64,000 bases of DNA from Bathymodiolus brooksi (lineage: Eukaryota > Mollusca > Bivalvia > Mytilida > Modiolidae): NCBI GenBank assembly GCA_963680875.1, contig OY804579.1:35883804-35947803 (forward strand), read 5' to 3'. The translations under genes were made by a program, and so were the position numbers. A model generated the notes under the pieces. It was given only the letters and a program-made list of their open reading frames with translations. It did not search any database and was not told where the DNA came from. Shown here piece by piece: positions 22,101-28,256 of this stretch. The number at the start of each line of letters is the position of its first letter. Within the stretch, counting starts at the first letter, position 1.

Positions 22101-23490
22101 GAAGTTTACGGACAATGTATGTACAAGGATATTGTGTTTATCCTGCAATGGTAAACATTTCATGTGTTTATCAATACATTGTAATCTTTTCATCAGATTT
22201 ATATCCTAAAGTTAAAAAGAAAAGTCTTTGCCACAATTTTTTCCATCTACCTGCCGGAAGGGAAATTTAGAAAAATGTTCAATTTATTCAAACAAATTTG
22301 TTTTTCACTTGTCCGAATCCAGTTTTATTTGTCCTGAGCTTCGGGCAAGCGCAAAGACTGAAAAAAGATTTTTCCGTCATTTTCATTTTACTCTCATATT
22401 TTTCATCTGTCTAGATTTTTGCTTTTTTTACTTACTTTTTTTTAAATAAATTTTCAGTACCTTTTTAATCCCACCTTCCTCTGTGTCTTTTCCACAAGCT
22501 TTACCAATATCATTACTGTCAATCATTTCGTCATTTCTTTTAGGAGACGATTTATTTTTCATTCCCAGTGACAAAGATTTTTTTGTTCCCTTCTTCTGTT
22601 CTACCTTCACCAGTTTTGTTTTTGAATTATCAGGTTCAGTCTTTTTCTTTTTTTCTTTTTCTTTACTGTTGATACCATTCTGGGTCCAATTCTGTTTAAA
22701 GTAAACAATAATTAGGGCTATTCCATTTTACAGTAATTTTGGGGTTTTTTAATGACCAGCATCAAAGCGACAGGTATTTCATGCTACTCATAGCCGAATG
22801 AATTTTTACCCGAGGTGACAGGTGTAAATATTTATACATACTATACTTATGTAATAAACATATGTACATAAACCTTCCTAATTGCAGTCATTCCGAAGGT
22901 TCGTCAGACCTCACCTGTAAATAATGCAGAGTCCGGTAAAATATGTGGAAAAAGCGGATCAGAAGTCCAGTAAACGATTTACAATTAATAGCAATTTTCT
23001 AACTTCCTGTTTTGTAACGATATTGTTCAGTTTGTTGTTGACAAATGTTAGACTTGAAATATTATGCATGTGCTGTCCCTGGGAAGAAAAAACATGAGAG
23101 ATCAACTGAAAAGGTGGAATGAATACGAAGCGAAAAGATCATGGGTGTTTTGTGTAAATTTGTGATAGTAGGCAGAAAGGTCGAGCCACTATGTGGTTGA
23201 AGTGAAGCCATAATATGAACAAACTTTTAAATATCAATAAATCTCCAGAAATCAAAACATAAATGCATCAATTTGAGCTATCATATTTAAATAATTACCA
23301 TGTTTTCATTTGTATTGTTCTCTGGTGCATCTTTGGAGCTTTTAGGTTGTGTGATATCAATTTCCTTTGAAGATGGTTTGCCAAAGTAACTTAAGAGATT
23401 TTTGGGCTTTTCTGTTAATTTTGTTGGAGATTTGAAGAATTCCAATATGGATCTTTGAGGTGATGCAATGTCTTCCATTTTCAAATCTTT
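1660..23490 (-). CDS. ATAD5: ATAD5/ELG1-like PCNA-unloading clamp loader (whole gene, 15 exons seen, 3' end outside window)
   Basis: ATAD5 (yeast Elg1) replaces RFC1 in an RFC-like complex with RFC2-5 and strips PCNA, including ubiquitinated PCNA, from replicated chromatin in the nucleus. Exons in coding order: 23490-23299, 22691-22461, 20915-19636, 19080-19026, 18516-18312, 17675-17481, 16825-16425, 15622-15475, 14597-14406, 12893-12717, 10864-10698, 9705-9573, 9050-8737, 4220-4062, 2813-1660. All junctions are GT/AG and all phases match, giving about 1,663 codons from the ATG at 23478. The order is: N-terminal PIP box, long Lys/Ser-rich disordered region, conserved WTDKYQP block, Walker [10 protein letters not shown], Walker [10 protein letters not shown], sensor-1 VLTTNN, and the RFC-like lid. 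The identity rests on residue-level similarity to vertebrate ATAD5 recalled from memory (human is about 1,844 aa). The last 100 or so residues of the family are missing, so the gene must continue beyond position 1. Confidence 0.95.
2947..3737. mobile_element. terminal-inverted-repeat element in an ATAD5 intron
   Basis: The ends carry long imperfect inverted repeats. GGCTGTCAGAATT near 2947 is followed by AAAAGTTGCCAATATTCG and TGTTTTATA. The reverse complement of the same series occurs at about 3679-3737. The interior (about 650 bp) has no convincing coding sequence, so it is a non-autonomous DNA element. Exact ends and target duplication are unclear. Confidence 0.55.
4062..4220 (-). CDS. ATAD5: ATAD5 exon: Walker B end and sensor 1
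   Basis: A 53-codon exon with acceptor TATTTACAG and donor CTATG|GTAAAA, phase 0 both ends. [19 protein letters not shown] completes Walker [12 protein letters not shown] is sensor 1 (Asn contacts the gamma-phosphate in AAA+ proteins), and YLFKTPSM leads into the lid. All align without gaps to the vertebrate protein. Confidence 0.95.
4670..5574. mobile_element. pogo/Tigger-like non-autonomous element, 905 bp, TA target site
   Basis: The left end is CAGTGGAACCTGTCTAATCC and the right end is its imperfect inverse, with TA directly on both sides (4668-4669 and 5575-5576). The TIR style CAGT-x-x-AACCT and the TA target duplication are typical of pogo/Tigger elements. The interior contains a diverged direct duplication of about 185 bp (from about 4918 and about 5110) and no transposase. 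It sits in the ATAD5 intron between the Walker B exons. Confidence 0.7.
6003..7055. repeat. bivalve-type dispersed repeat with internal ~110-bp repeats
   Basis: The block opens with ATGTCATAGCCAATGTCCCC and closes with TTGCAGGGGCAGGGGACAA. These complementary CCCCTGC/GCAGGGG ends flank three or four diverged repeats around TATCAATTTTCGTTGAAATT and TTTTGGCGACCATCTT. No coding potential. Such blocks are common in bivalve introns (recalled, not searched). Confidence 0.45.
7703..7955 (-). mobile_element. tRNA-derived SINE, family A
   Basis: A minus-strand copy of the same family: head at the right (GGCCGTGATCGTATGGTAG in reverse) and tail GGCATTAAAACACCAAAAAT at the left. It forms one arm of the palindrome with the copy at 8467. 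Confidence 0.6.
8467..8693 (+). mobile_element. tRNA-derived SINE, family A (near full length)
   Basis: The head GCCGTGATCGTATGGTAGTT is followed by an RNA-polymerase-III B-box-like motif GAGTTCAAATC about 55 bases later. The body includes GATAAAGTTTGTCAGTGA and the tail ends AAAGTGGTGTTAAACACCAT. The same consensus recurs throughout the window in both directions, which is the main evidence for a SINE. Confidence 0.65.
8737..9050 (-). CDS. ATAD5: ATAD5 exon: insert with PIP-like motif, then Walker B
   Basis: Acceptor TTATTTCAG, donor GAAGAT|GTATGT, 314 bp. It encodes the basic insert characteristic of ATAD5 between P-loop and Walker B, including [12 protein letters not shown] (vertebrate TLANYFKVSP; PIP-like) and [11 protein letters not shown]. 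It ends with SLILFED, the first half of Walker B, completed by VDIVFEED in the next exon. Confidence 0.93.
9198..9326. repeat. 64-bp direct tandem duplication
   Basis: Two copies of a 64-bp unit beginning ACAATTCTATAGTCCTTGG and ending ATGAATAGAAATT lie head to tail with a single difference (AAGCC versus AAACC). It is a recent duplication inside a family-B SINE remnant (from about 9108). Confidence 0.8.
9380..9529. mobile_element. 150-bp MITE with CAGTAGT ends, TA target site
   Basis: The ends are CAGTAGTTACC and the inverse CCCCTTCTTACAAG...ACTACTG, with TA on each side (9378-9379 and 9530-9531). It lies 43 bp from the donor of the VFEVNASS exon of ATAD5. Too small to code; a pogo/mariner-type MITE is the best guess. 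A related fragment is seen near 55262-55335. Confidence 0.6.
9573..9705 (-). CDS. ATAD5: ATAD5 exon: VFEVNASS block after the P-loop
   Basis: Acceptor ATTGTAG, donor CACCAA|GTATGT, 44 codons plus 1 base. [19 protein letters not shown] and [10 protein letters not shown] align residue for residue with vertebrate IFEVNASSQRSGRQILSQLKEATQSHQV. It ends SLTP and joins the Ser-Lys-rich insert in the next exon. Confidence 0.94.
10118..10165. repeat. poly(A) tract
   Basis: About 30 consecutive A, then an A-rich tail with interspersed C (AAACAAAAAAACAAACAAA). It may be the remnant tail of a retroposed copy, but no body is recognisable beside it. Confidence 0.7.
10583..10665 (-). mobile_element. SINE family A, tail fragment
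   Basis: On the minus strand it reads CTGCCACGATATAACTGAAA then GGGGTTAAACACCATAAACC, the 3' part of the family-A consensus. The head is absent. Confidence 0.55.
10698..10864 (-). CDS. ATAD5: ATAD5 exon: Walker A (P-loop)
   Basis: This exon encodes an acidic stretch ([15 protein letters not shown]), then [19 protein letters not shown], with the P-loop G-P-S-G-V-G-K-T, then [10 protein letters not shown]. Vertebrate ATAD5 has LCNTVLITGPTGVGKTAAV here. The donor is TTTAAG|GTTAGT, phase 0. The acceptor is a NAGNAG pair (TTTAG CAG): use of the upstream AG extends the exon to 10867 and adds one Ala without changing frame. Confidence 0.95.
11033..12652 (+). mobile_element. Tc1-like DNA transposon (decayed)
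   Basis: The ends carry inverted repeats GACAAAAGTTAAGCATCACC (from 11041) and GGTGGTGCTTAACTTTTGTC (to about 12644), so the element is about 1.6 kb, the usual Tc1 size. It holds one transposase reading frame on the plus strand, broken by a frameshift and a nonsense codon. The outermost bases at the left have diverged, so the exact left boundary and TA duplication are not certain. It lies in the ATAD5 intron between the WTDKYQP and Walker A exons, opposite in direction to the gene. Confidence 0.85.
11298..12321 (+). pseudogene. Tc1/mariner transposase pseudogene (DDE type)
   Basis: Start [20 protein letters not shown] (ATG at 11298), then a helix-turn-helix region ([18 protein letters not shown]), the basic GRPRK linker, and a second DNA-binding domain ending near RARRPIKRP. 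The frame then shifts between about 11655 and 11700. The catalytic domain continues with VHWSDESRF (first Asp), FMDDNARPH (second Asp) and [13 protein letters not shown] (third acidic residue, Glu). A TAG at 12214 interrupts, but the same frame runs on for 34 more codons to the TGA at 12321. All three catalytic residues remain, so decay is moderate. Inactive as it stands. Confidence 0.9.
12717..12893 (-). CDS. ATAD5: ATAD5 exon: WTDKYQP motif, start of clamp-loader domain
   Basis: Acceptor AGCTATAG, donor ATAAAG|GTTTGT, 177 bp, phase 1 in and 1 out. It begins [18 protein letters not shown] and continues [16 protein letters not shown]. The W-T-[DE]-K-Y-x-P signature opens the AAA+ module of all RFC-like large subunits, and the match to vertebrate LWTEKYQPQTASELIGN is close. 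A decayed Tc1 transposon lies in the intron just after this exon. Confidence 0.93.
13101..13617. repeat. bivalve-type dispersed element with GCTCACC / GGTGAGC ends
   Basis: It opens GAGGCTCAGCGGGCTGAGCC then GTGTCGCTCACC and closes GGCAAGGTGAGCTAAC. Inside are three diverged tandem units around CTTCCTACCAAGTTTCGGTT and GGCCAATCAGAAACAAGAAT. No coding sequence. Its end motif recurs in fragments near 37980, 52070 and 57540. Confidence 0.5.
13618..14405. other. ATAD5 intron, nothing recognised
   Basis: Intronic sequence between exons. No element, repeat or coding sequence was recognised. Confidence 0.5.
14406..14597 (-). CDS. ATAD5: ATAD5 exon: basic linker before the AAA+ core
   Basis: Acceptor TTTAACAG, donor GAAATAG|GTAAAT, phase 1 in and 1 out. 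It encodes [16 protein letters not shown], a basic [13 protein letters not shown] run (nuclear-localisation-like) and the acidic motif [12 protein letters not shown]. The split codon joins this exon to VPWTDKYQP in the next, the start of the conserved clamp-loader region. Confidence 0.85.
14893..15170. mobile_element. SINE family B copy
   Basis: It contains ATCATGGCAAGAACAAGTTG, GTTGGATTTTTATAGTGC, CATGTTGCTCCACTCCGA, GATTCCGAGCCAAACAGTCT and AGCAACAAATACCAATTTTA, the ordered blocks of a second repeat family shared with 19197-19475 and 41363-41705. At 41.6 kb the family shows a tRNA-like head when read on the minus strand (GGGTTCAAGACC, B-box-like). Confidence 0.5.
15475..15622 (-). CDS. ATAD5: ATAD5 exon: helical [11 protein letters not shown] segment
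   Basis: Acceptor ACTTTCAG, donor ACAACTG|GTATTG, phase 0 in and 1 out, 49 codons plus 1 base. [18 protein letters not shown] aligns with the vertebrate TEEVRNLLLEEIRWSNPEF helix. It is followed by a Lys/Glu-rich tail that runs into the next exon. Confidence 0.88.
15958..16215 (-). mobile_element. SINE family A, near full length
   Basis: Minus-strand copy: head at about 16208 (GTGAATGTATGGTAGTTGG), B-box-like GAGTTCTAATC, and tail AGTGGCATTAAACTCCATA at the left end. It is in an ATAD5 intron, antisense relative to most plus-strand copies. Confidence 0.6.
16425..16825 (-). CDS. ATAD5: ATAD5 exon: conserved [13 protein letters not shown] block
   Basis: This 401-bp exon has the acceptor AATTTCAG and the donor GATATG|GTAGTA, ending in phase 0. 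It contains [16 protein letters not shown] and IKHVQQEDG, clear counterparts of the vertebrate DFLMSGLPDLLKRQ and VVHVQQKDDG blocks that precede the AAA+ core. This region is strongly diagnostic of ATAD5 rather than RFC1 or CHTF18. Its molecular role is not well defined. Confidence 0.92.
17300..17456. mobile_element. 157-bp pogo-like MITE (CAGTGAAACCTG ends)
   Basis: The left end is CAGTGAAACCTGCATAAA, directly after TA. The right end is AGACTGGCTTCATTG, a diverged inverse. It has the same family layout as the better preserved copy at 49310-49484. Confidence 0.5.
17481..17675 (-). CDS. ATAD5: ATAD5 exon: acidic [12 protein letters not shown] segment
   Basis: Acceptor CTTTGTAG, donor CCTGCAG|GTAAGC, phase 1 in and 1 out. 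It encodes an acidic patch containing [12 protein letters not shown], in the position of the vertebrate DSVIIIDSSP motif, then a basic run [17 protein letters not shown]. The VMIIECDD pattern resembles a SUMO-interaction motif (inference). Splicing joins it to [10 protein letters not shown] in the next exon, which matches vertebrate VAPLFLVRK. Confidence 0.88.
18312..18516 (-). CDS. ATAD5: ATAD5 exon: QLIDKAK helix and RRSSRL motif
   Basis: Acceptor AATTCCAG, donor TATCTG|GTAATA, phase 0 in and 1 out. It begins [19 protein letters not shown], equivalent to the KAKQLIEKAKAL block of vertebrate ATAD5, and ends [10 protein letters not shown], equivalent to the RRSSRHQ motif. Between them lies a basic stretch of lysines that may act as a nuclear localisation signal. 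Confidence 0.88.
19026..19080 (-). CDS. ATAD5: ATAD5 microexon (55 bp)
   Basis: Acceptor TTTTTAG, donor AATAAG|GTTAGT. One base completes the Arg codon split from the previous exon, then 18 codons follow: [18 protein letters not shown]. In vertebrate ATAD5 the equivalent linker between the IRMKFTR motif and the KAKQLIEKAKA helix is likewise Ser-rich. It ends in phase 0. Too short to be found by ORF length. It is supported by splice sites and by the phase match on both sides. Confidence 0.85.
19197..19475. mobile_element. SINE family B copy
   Basis: GAGTGATAGTGGTTTAATGC, GATATCATGGTGAGAACAA, GTTGGATTATTATAGTAG, CATGTCGCTCACCTCGCACA and GATTCCGAGCCAATCAGTCT appear in the same order as in the other family-B copies. 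It sits in the ATAD5 intron just before the 55-bp microexon (in coding order). Confidence 0.5.
19636..20915 (-). CDS. ATAD5: ATAD5 large exon: disordered Lys/Ser-rich N-terminal region
   Basis: This 1,280-bp exon has the acceptor TTATACAG (starting N-V-I-Q-N-G) and the donor ATAAG|GTTTGT, phase 2. It encodes about 426 residues of low-complexity, charged sequence, as in vertebrate ATAD5. Visible short motifs are [21 protein letters not shown] (PIP-like), acidic [12 protein letters not shown] (SUMO-interaction-like: hydrophobic core then acidic), RGRGRPPGK (AT-hook-like, DNA minor-groove binding) and, near the end, TPIRMRLIR, which matches the conserved SPIRMKFTR of vertebrates. Functions of the motifs are inferred from pattern only. 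Confidence 0.9.
21138..22040. mobile_element. pogo/Tigger-like transposon, 903 bp, TA target site
   Basis: The left end is CAGTCAAACCTGTCTATAG then GGTCACCT. The right end is AGGTGACCG...GACAGGTTTGACTG, a clear inverted repeat, with TA on both sides (21136-21137 and 22041-22042). The minus strand carries a remnant of a pogo-type transposase N-terminus. It lies between the two copies of the duplicated ATAD5 exon, so it or recombination nearby may relate to that duplication (inference). Confidence 0.8.
21390..21631 (-). pseudogene. pogo/Tigger transposase N-terminal remnant
   Basis: It starts [20 protein letters not shown] (ATG at 21631), shifts frame after about 30 codons, and continues [20 protein letters not shown]. 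This is the layout of the psq/CENP-B-type helix-turn-helix at the start of pogo transposases (K-x-L-x-L-x-x-K-V-x-x-I ... Q-x-x-x-I-x-K-x-K-E-x-I). The DDE domain is gone, as expected of an internally deleted copy. Confidence 0.65.
22461..22691 (-). CDS. ATAD5: ATAD5 duplicated cassette exon (77 codons, phase 0-0)
   Basis: This is a near copy of the first ~75 codons of the next exon (20915 downward). Both share [32 protein letters not shown] and GKDTEE. About 35 bp of upstream intron is duplicated too. The exon is 231 bp, starts after TTTAAACAG and ends at a GTACTG donor, phase 0 at both ends, so it can be included or skipped without a frame change. In the downstream exon the matching bases read GGGACTG, so the donor here arose by a base change within formerly coding sequence. 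The product is a Lys-rich disordered segment of unknown function. Whether transcripts include it cannot be told from sequence. Confidence 0.7.
23299..23490 (-). CDS. ATAD5: ATAD5 exon 1 of those visible: start codon and PIP box
   Basis: The exon is preceded by the acceptor CTTTGTAG, so at least one 5' UTR exon lies upstream, unseen. The first ATG (23478) gives a protein starting [18 protein letters not shown]. Residues 8-15 (QRSILEFF) fit the PIP-box pattern Q-x-x-[ILM]-x-x-F-F that binds PCNA. A second weaker copy, KNLLSYFGK, follows about 20 residues later. Vertebrate ATAD5 has similar hydrophobic-FF/YF motifs at its N-terminus. The donor is ACATG|GTAATT, ending in phase 0. A TTG two codons upstream is in frame, but the ATG is the simpler start. 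Confidence 0.85.
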
Positions 23491-24600
23491 CTACAAAGAA
23501 AATAAGATTTTTTCAAAAATTAACTACTAAATTAAACAAGACTTACCATGAATGGGAAGCCTTAAGGTTATTCTTCGCATTTTTTTTCAAAACCAACTTA
23601 CCCACGAGCAAGACCGGCAAGTGCACATAAAATTTTCCTTGCCTGTACAAATTTCTACTTACCCACAGCACCTTTAGGCCTTTAATACTTATAATTGTTT
23701 AAAATATCAATAAATTAACAAATTTTTATTCAATGATTCAACAACAAACTGACCAGAACTTTCTAGAGTGAAATCACTTGATATTAGTCAAACTATTTTT
23801 CTAAATATTCAGTCAACAGGAACAAATAGTTTTGAATTTAAGCTATGTCCACCGAAAAAAACCAAAATCCAGCTTAGAATGGTTTTATTTCGATTGAACA
23901 GCAACAACAGTCAACACATTGTGACATAGATTATAGTTTATCTTTAGGAACTGTACCCTACAATGTACTGTCTTAAAAATATTCAAGGAATGACTGAACT
24001 TTAATTGCTTATTAGAGGTGTAGAAATATTTATTTCTTCTCCTTGGCCCTGACAAGTTATCTGTATTACAGGGTTATGTAGAGCGAAGCAGGATAAGACC
24101 ACAGCATGTTGACATGGGAAATTTGAACATGTGTACCAGTAAATTAAAAGCAAGTGTGGACACAATAATATGCTAGATCCACTGTATTTTGGACATTTGT
24201 CTTGTTTTACTATTTCAAGTGTTAAATATGCCTTCCAAATATACAAAATGTCTGAATTTGGAACCATTTTCGAAATAAAATAGCAAAAATAAATTTTTTG
24301 GTCAATAAATAACCCATAAAGATGATCAATCTGCCATTCAAACTTGACGAAAAAAGGTTCAAATTTTGGATTTCAGTTTTTGTTGGACTCTTTTTGGTTG
24401 AGTTTATCAGACAAGTTGGGCATTGCAATTCTCCACCATCTTACATCATTTCCTTCATTATCTTGATCCTTTTCCATTATGACTCCAAGCATTGGTACAG
24501 TTTCAAGAAATCTACAAAAGAATTAACAACCTCCTAGATTTATATTAAACTAGTCATGATCTATTGAAAATATTTCATCAAACAATTATTTAACATTTAT
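23491..24600. other. upstream of ATAD5 coding start; no promoter or 5' exon identified
   Basis: At least one upstream non-coding exon is implied by the acceptor at 23491. No CpG-rich or TATA-type promoter is evident. Short open frames on both strands here are low-complexity or AT-rich and not supported. Confidence 0.4.
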
Positions 24601-24613
24601 ATACATGTACAAA

Positions 24614-25909
24614 CCAGACTTCCCGAAACTTGCTGAGAAGTTGTCAGTCATTCGGACTGACAGTGACAGACATGAAAATCGTCAGACCGAAAATAAAGTC
24701 CCAAAAAATTCACTGTACCATGCATAATGTTTAGTTTGGCCTTTTTAGAGTGATTTACCCTAGTATTAGCAATTGGGCACCTGATTTCACCTCTGGTTTT
24801 TATAGAGGTTAAAGTAATTCAATTTTCAGTGTTGTTCAAAATTGTATATGTTATGTCTTTTATAGTGCGTGTCTCGAGTTTTGTTGTTTTGATGACCTTG
24901 TACTATAGGTCAATGGTTGTATGAAAGACGTCATGTCATTGGCTAATATATATACAAATAACCAATCGTGTCGTGATCGTCTTCACAAATGGGTTTGGTT
25001 GAAACCGGAAATGTATAAAAGGGGTGAAAACAATGAAAATTATGTAATTTAAAAATAAAATTAAACACTGATCAATGCCTTTCGGACAAAATCTGAGGTA
25101 ACTATTATACCAAACATTCGGTATTACAGAGTTGGTGAAAACTTTTTTTTTCTGTCTGACATTGGGTCAGACAGGAACTGGGGTTCTGTCTTACCCATGG
25201 GCTTTGTGTCTGTCCCACCATTTTTTTGTAATATTGTATATAACCTGTCAAACTTTGTTTTTTTTTTATACAGAACTGAATGCAAGATTACCTATAGTCA
25301 TGATCATTAAACAACTCAATTAAATGTTTTTCTGTATACATATTTTTATCTAAAAAGATAAGGCAGATATAGCCAACAATCCGTATCTAATGGTCCGATC
25401 ACATTCCGAATATTATACATCAATGTCAGTTTCCGGTTTACCTACATTTTTAATTTCAGTTAAGAATATGAATCTGCTGTCATCTTCAATATATAAGCAT
25501 CTCAAAACACATTTAATTAAACACAATCTTTGATACTTGGGGAGTGTGGGTGTCAACTTATTTCTGTGCTCAGTAATATATTTCAGTTTTAATGTTCCAC
25601 GTTTTGCAGGTGCTGGTTCCTACTAAAAGGTTGTTTACATTTACGTACATTTGTATAGGAGTTTCGATTACAAAGAGGAACGTGTCGGTCTGACAGAATA
25701 AATAAACAAATTTCAAGTCTCTGTCCGACATTTTAATAAAACTGAAAACGGAATTTAATGCCATTGACAGTGGAAACTGGGAGGGATTAAATTTCAATCG
25801 CCGGTCCTTTCAAATATCTATGTTTTACCGGACATTCGGACCGATATACATTTTGAAATCGTCGGTCCTACTGCATTTCTGTCGGTCAGGACCGACGGTT
25901 TTCGGGAAG
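24614..25909. mobile_element. 1.3-kb TIR element, CAGACTTCCCGAAA ends, 5-bp target duplication
   Basis: CAGACTTCCCGAAA at the left matches the inverse TTTCGGGAAGTCTG at the right. CAAAC lies directly outside both ends, a 5-bp target-site duplication. Next to the ends are repeats of GGTCNGACNG/CGGTCCGA type. A segment (25660-25800) recurs at 62930-63080. No transposase is visible. The 5-bp duplication would suit hAT-type relatives (inference). Confidence 0.6.
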
Positions 25910-25996
25910 TCTGCAAACAATAAATCATTATATGTTTTAGCATGTGTGACAAGGGAATTGAAATACATTATTACACATATTAGTACATTAATATTT

Positions 25997-26155
25997 GTGG
26001 GGCTGTCATGGTGGTATTGTAGTTGGATTCACAACTACCTGTGCAATCAGTGCCTATTACCACTAAAGAGAGTTTGAATCCCTCTCATGGCAAGGTGTAC
26101 TCAATACATTATGTGATGAAGCTTGTCAGTGACTTGCGACAGGTTGGTGGTTTGT
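25997..26155 (+). mobile_element. SINE family A, 5' two-thirds
   Basis: GTCATGGTGGTATTGTAGTT head, CAATCAGTGCCTATTACCAC, B-box-like GAGTTTGAATCC, then GTCAGTGACTTGCGACAGGT. The 3' tail is missing. Confidence 0.55.
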
Positions 26156-26529
26156 TGCAGTGGCTGGTGATTTTACAATATATTGACCGGAACACTACAA
26201 ATGTTAGAAAAAGTGGTTTGTTGAAAGATTTCTGTTAAATAGAATATGTCATAATTTTTAATATTTTATTCAAGAATATTGCGATTTATTACCGTTGATC
26301 GTCTTCAGAATGGACTGTTACAATTTGTAAATATTAGAGGCCTAACTGCTCAGAACAAAAGAAAACATTGGTTTCCATATGTGGATAATGGATAAGTCTA
26401 GACATTAAATAAATAATAAAATAGTCCAAATATGTGTATTGACTGAATGTCAGAAGTGTGCTGGGATAAAACTGCAAGATGTTTGTCAATATGAAGACAA
26501 ATAGTAAATACATGTACAAAGAATAAAGT

Positions 26530-26640
26530 ATATCAGGGTTCGACATTAACGGTTGTCCGATTGCCTGGGGCAAGTGAAAACGACACCCAACTTGTCCGAT
26601 CGGGCAAGTGAAAATGATTCTGTGATATGTTCAATTCCTG
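26530..26640. mobile_element. end of a CAGGG...CGACATTAACG element
   Basis: CAGGGTTCGACATTAACGG followed by TTGTCCGATTGCC and two GGGCAAGTGAAAA motifs. The same terminal sequence begins the element at 27580. The opposite end was not found, and the LINE fragment that follows may have truncated it. Confidence 0.4.
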
Positions 26641-26699
26641 AAGAGCAAAATGATTAATATTGAATTATTCAGTGTTGGAAGTCACGGCGAATTTTACCT

Positions 26700-27475
26700 A
26701 AACAATGCTATATTCTGAGCATAAAAAACAAAAGCCAGCATTTCTACAGCTTAAATGGACATATACTACAACAAGTCCAAAACAATCCATACATTGGCCC
26801 ACAAATATCAGAGGATTAGTGGACAACACATATTGCAAAGGTAGCAAAAAAGGCCATTCGACCTTGGGCTTTCTCAGAAGAAATCTCAAATACTGTCCAC
26901 AGAAATGTAAGAAAACAGATACATTTCACTAGTCCGATCTACAATGGAGCATGGAGGAATAATATGGGACCCCTACATGGAAACAAACATCAATAGGCTT
27001 GAAAGAATGCAACGACAAGCAGCAAGATTCATTACAGGAGACTACAGATCACGGGAAGAAGGTAGTGTCTCCAACATGCTTGTGAAACTCGATCTACAAG
27101 AACTTTAAGAGAGAAGAATGAGCCAGAAACTTATATTCTTGTACAAAGTGGTTGAGGGGCTGGTTCCTGCCATTGAACCAGACGATTACCTGAAAAAAGC
27201 ACGACCCAAGAGATCTATCACTGCCAACAAATTTGAGAACTACCAGGCAACTAACTTCTTCGAAAAACAAGTGAAGAACAATACAAAGTGTTTTGACATT
27301 CCATCAAGCAAAACACATCAATTCTCAAATTCATTTCAGACTCAGTTGTGTGCGCAACTAGTGTTGAGAGCTTCAAATCTGCTCTCACAAACCGTCAATA
27401 AATCAACGGCTCTCTCTCTACTGTTGGATATAAGCCAGAATTGGTTACAACGTACTCATACAGACATGCGATGAT
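26700..27475 (+). pseudogene. LINE reverse transcriptase, C-terminal fragment (broken)
   Basis: In shifting plus-strand frames the protein reads HFYSLNGHILQQVQNNPYIG, then KANSTLGFLRRNL-type sequence (STLGFLRRNLKYCPQKCKK), STMEHGGIIWDPYMETNINR, LERMQRQAARFITGDYRSRE and RRMSQKLIFLYKVVEGLVPA. This is the familiar region after the palm domain of non-LTR elements in molluscs and cnidarians. There are several frameshifts and a TAA at 27107 interrupts. No endonuclease or catalytic palm is present, so this is a 5'-truncated dead copy. Confidence 0.8.
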
Positions 27476-28256
27476 TGTTACCAGCATTGGTAACTTCTCT
27501 TATATTACATGGAGTCAACATTTCCATTGATAGAAACAAGTGTCTATGCTAATATTATAGGACTATCTTTAGCCCCAACAGGCCTCGACATTAACGTTTG
27601 TCCGATACCAGTGAAAACTGACGTCGGACAAGTAGATCTTGTATCACGGTTGTCAGACGGGACAAGTGAAAACATGACTGTCCTACCTTTTGAAGGTTAT
27701 TTTCTATGATAAAAATGTGTTGCTTTGTCATTTTTAGACATAAACTTCGTAAATAATTATTTTAATGTGTTTAAAAATATCGGCTTCCATTGAAGTACAC
27801 TATCGCTAATTATAACGGTGAACCAAGAGATATTCTGAACATGTACTTGATCCGTATCTTTTCAGCGATTTGATTAAACGACAACTGGCATTAAGTAATT
27901 ATAATGAAATAGAAATCGATTTGTTTATAGTATTTCCTTCCCATACATAATAATTCCATGGAAACGTAAATAAAATGTCCATCTCCCCTGATCTTTAGAA
28001 AGTACGGATTTACAAGCGGCGGAGATCAATTCAACCAGAAATGTTAATTTCTATTGAGGGACATTCAGAGGCTGATTTTGATACACAATCTGCATTCAAT
28101 AGATGGTGAACAACGACGTTCAAACCATCCTGGATTCAATCCACATTATACGATTACCGCTTAGATAGGCCTGCTATTCGAGAACCAAACTTAGAAATTG
28201 ACGATTAGACATACCATGATGGCATCGTTTGATACCAATGACTTTATGACTTATGC

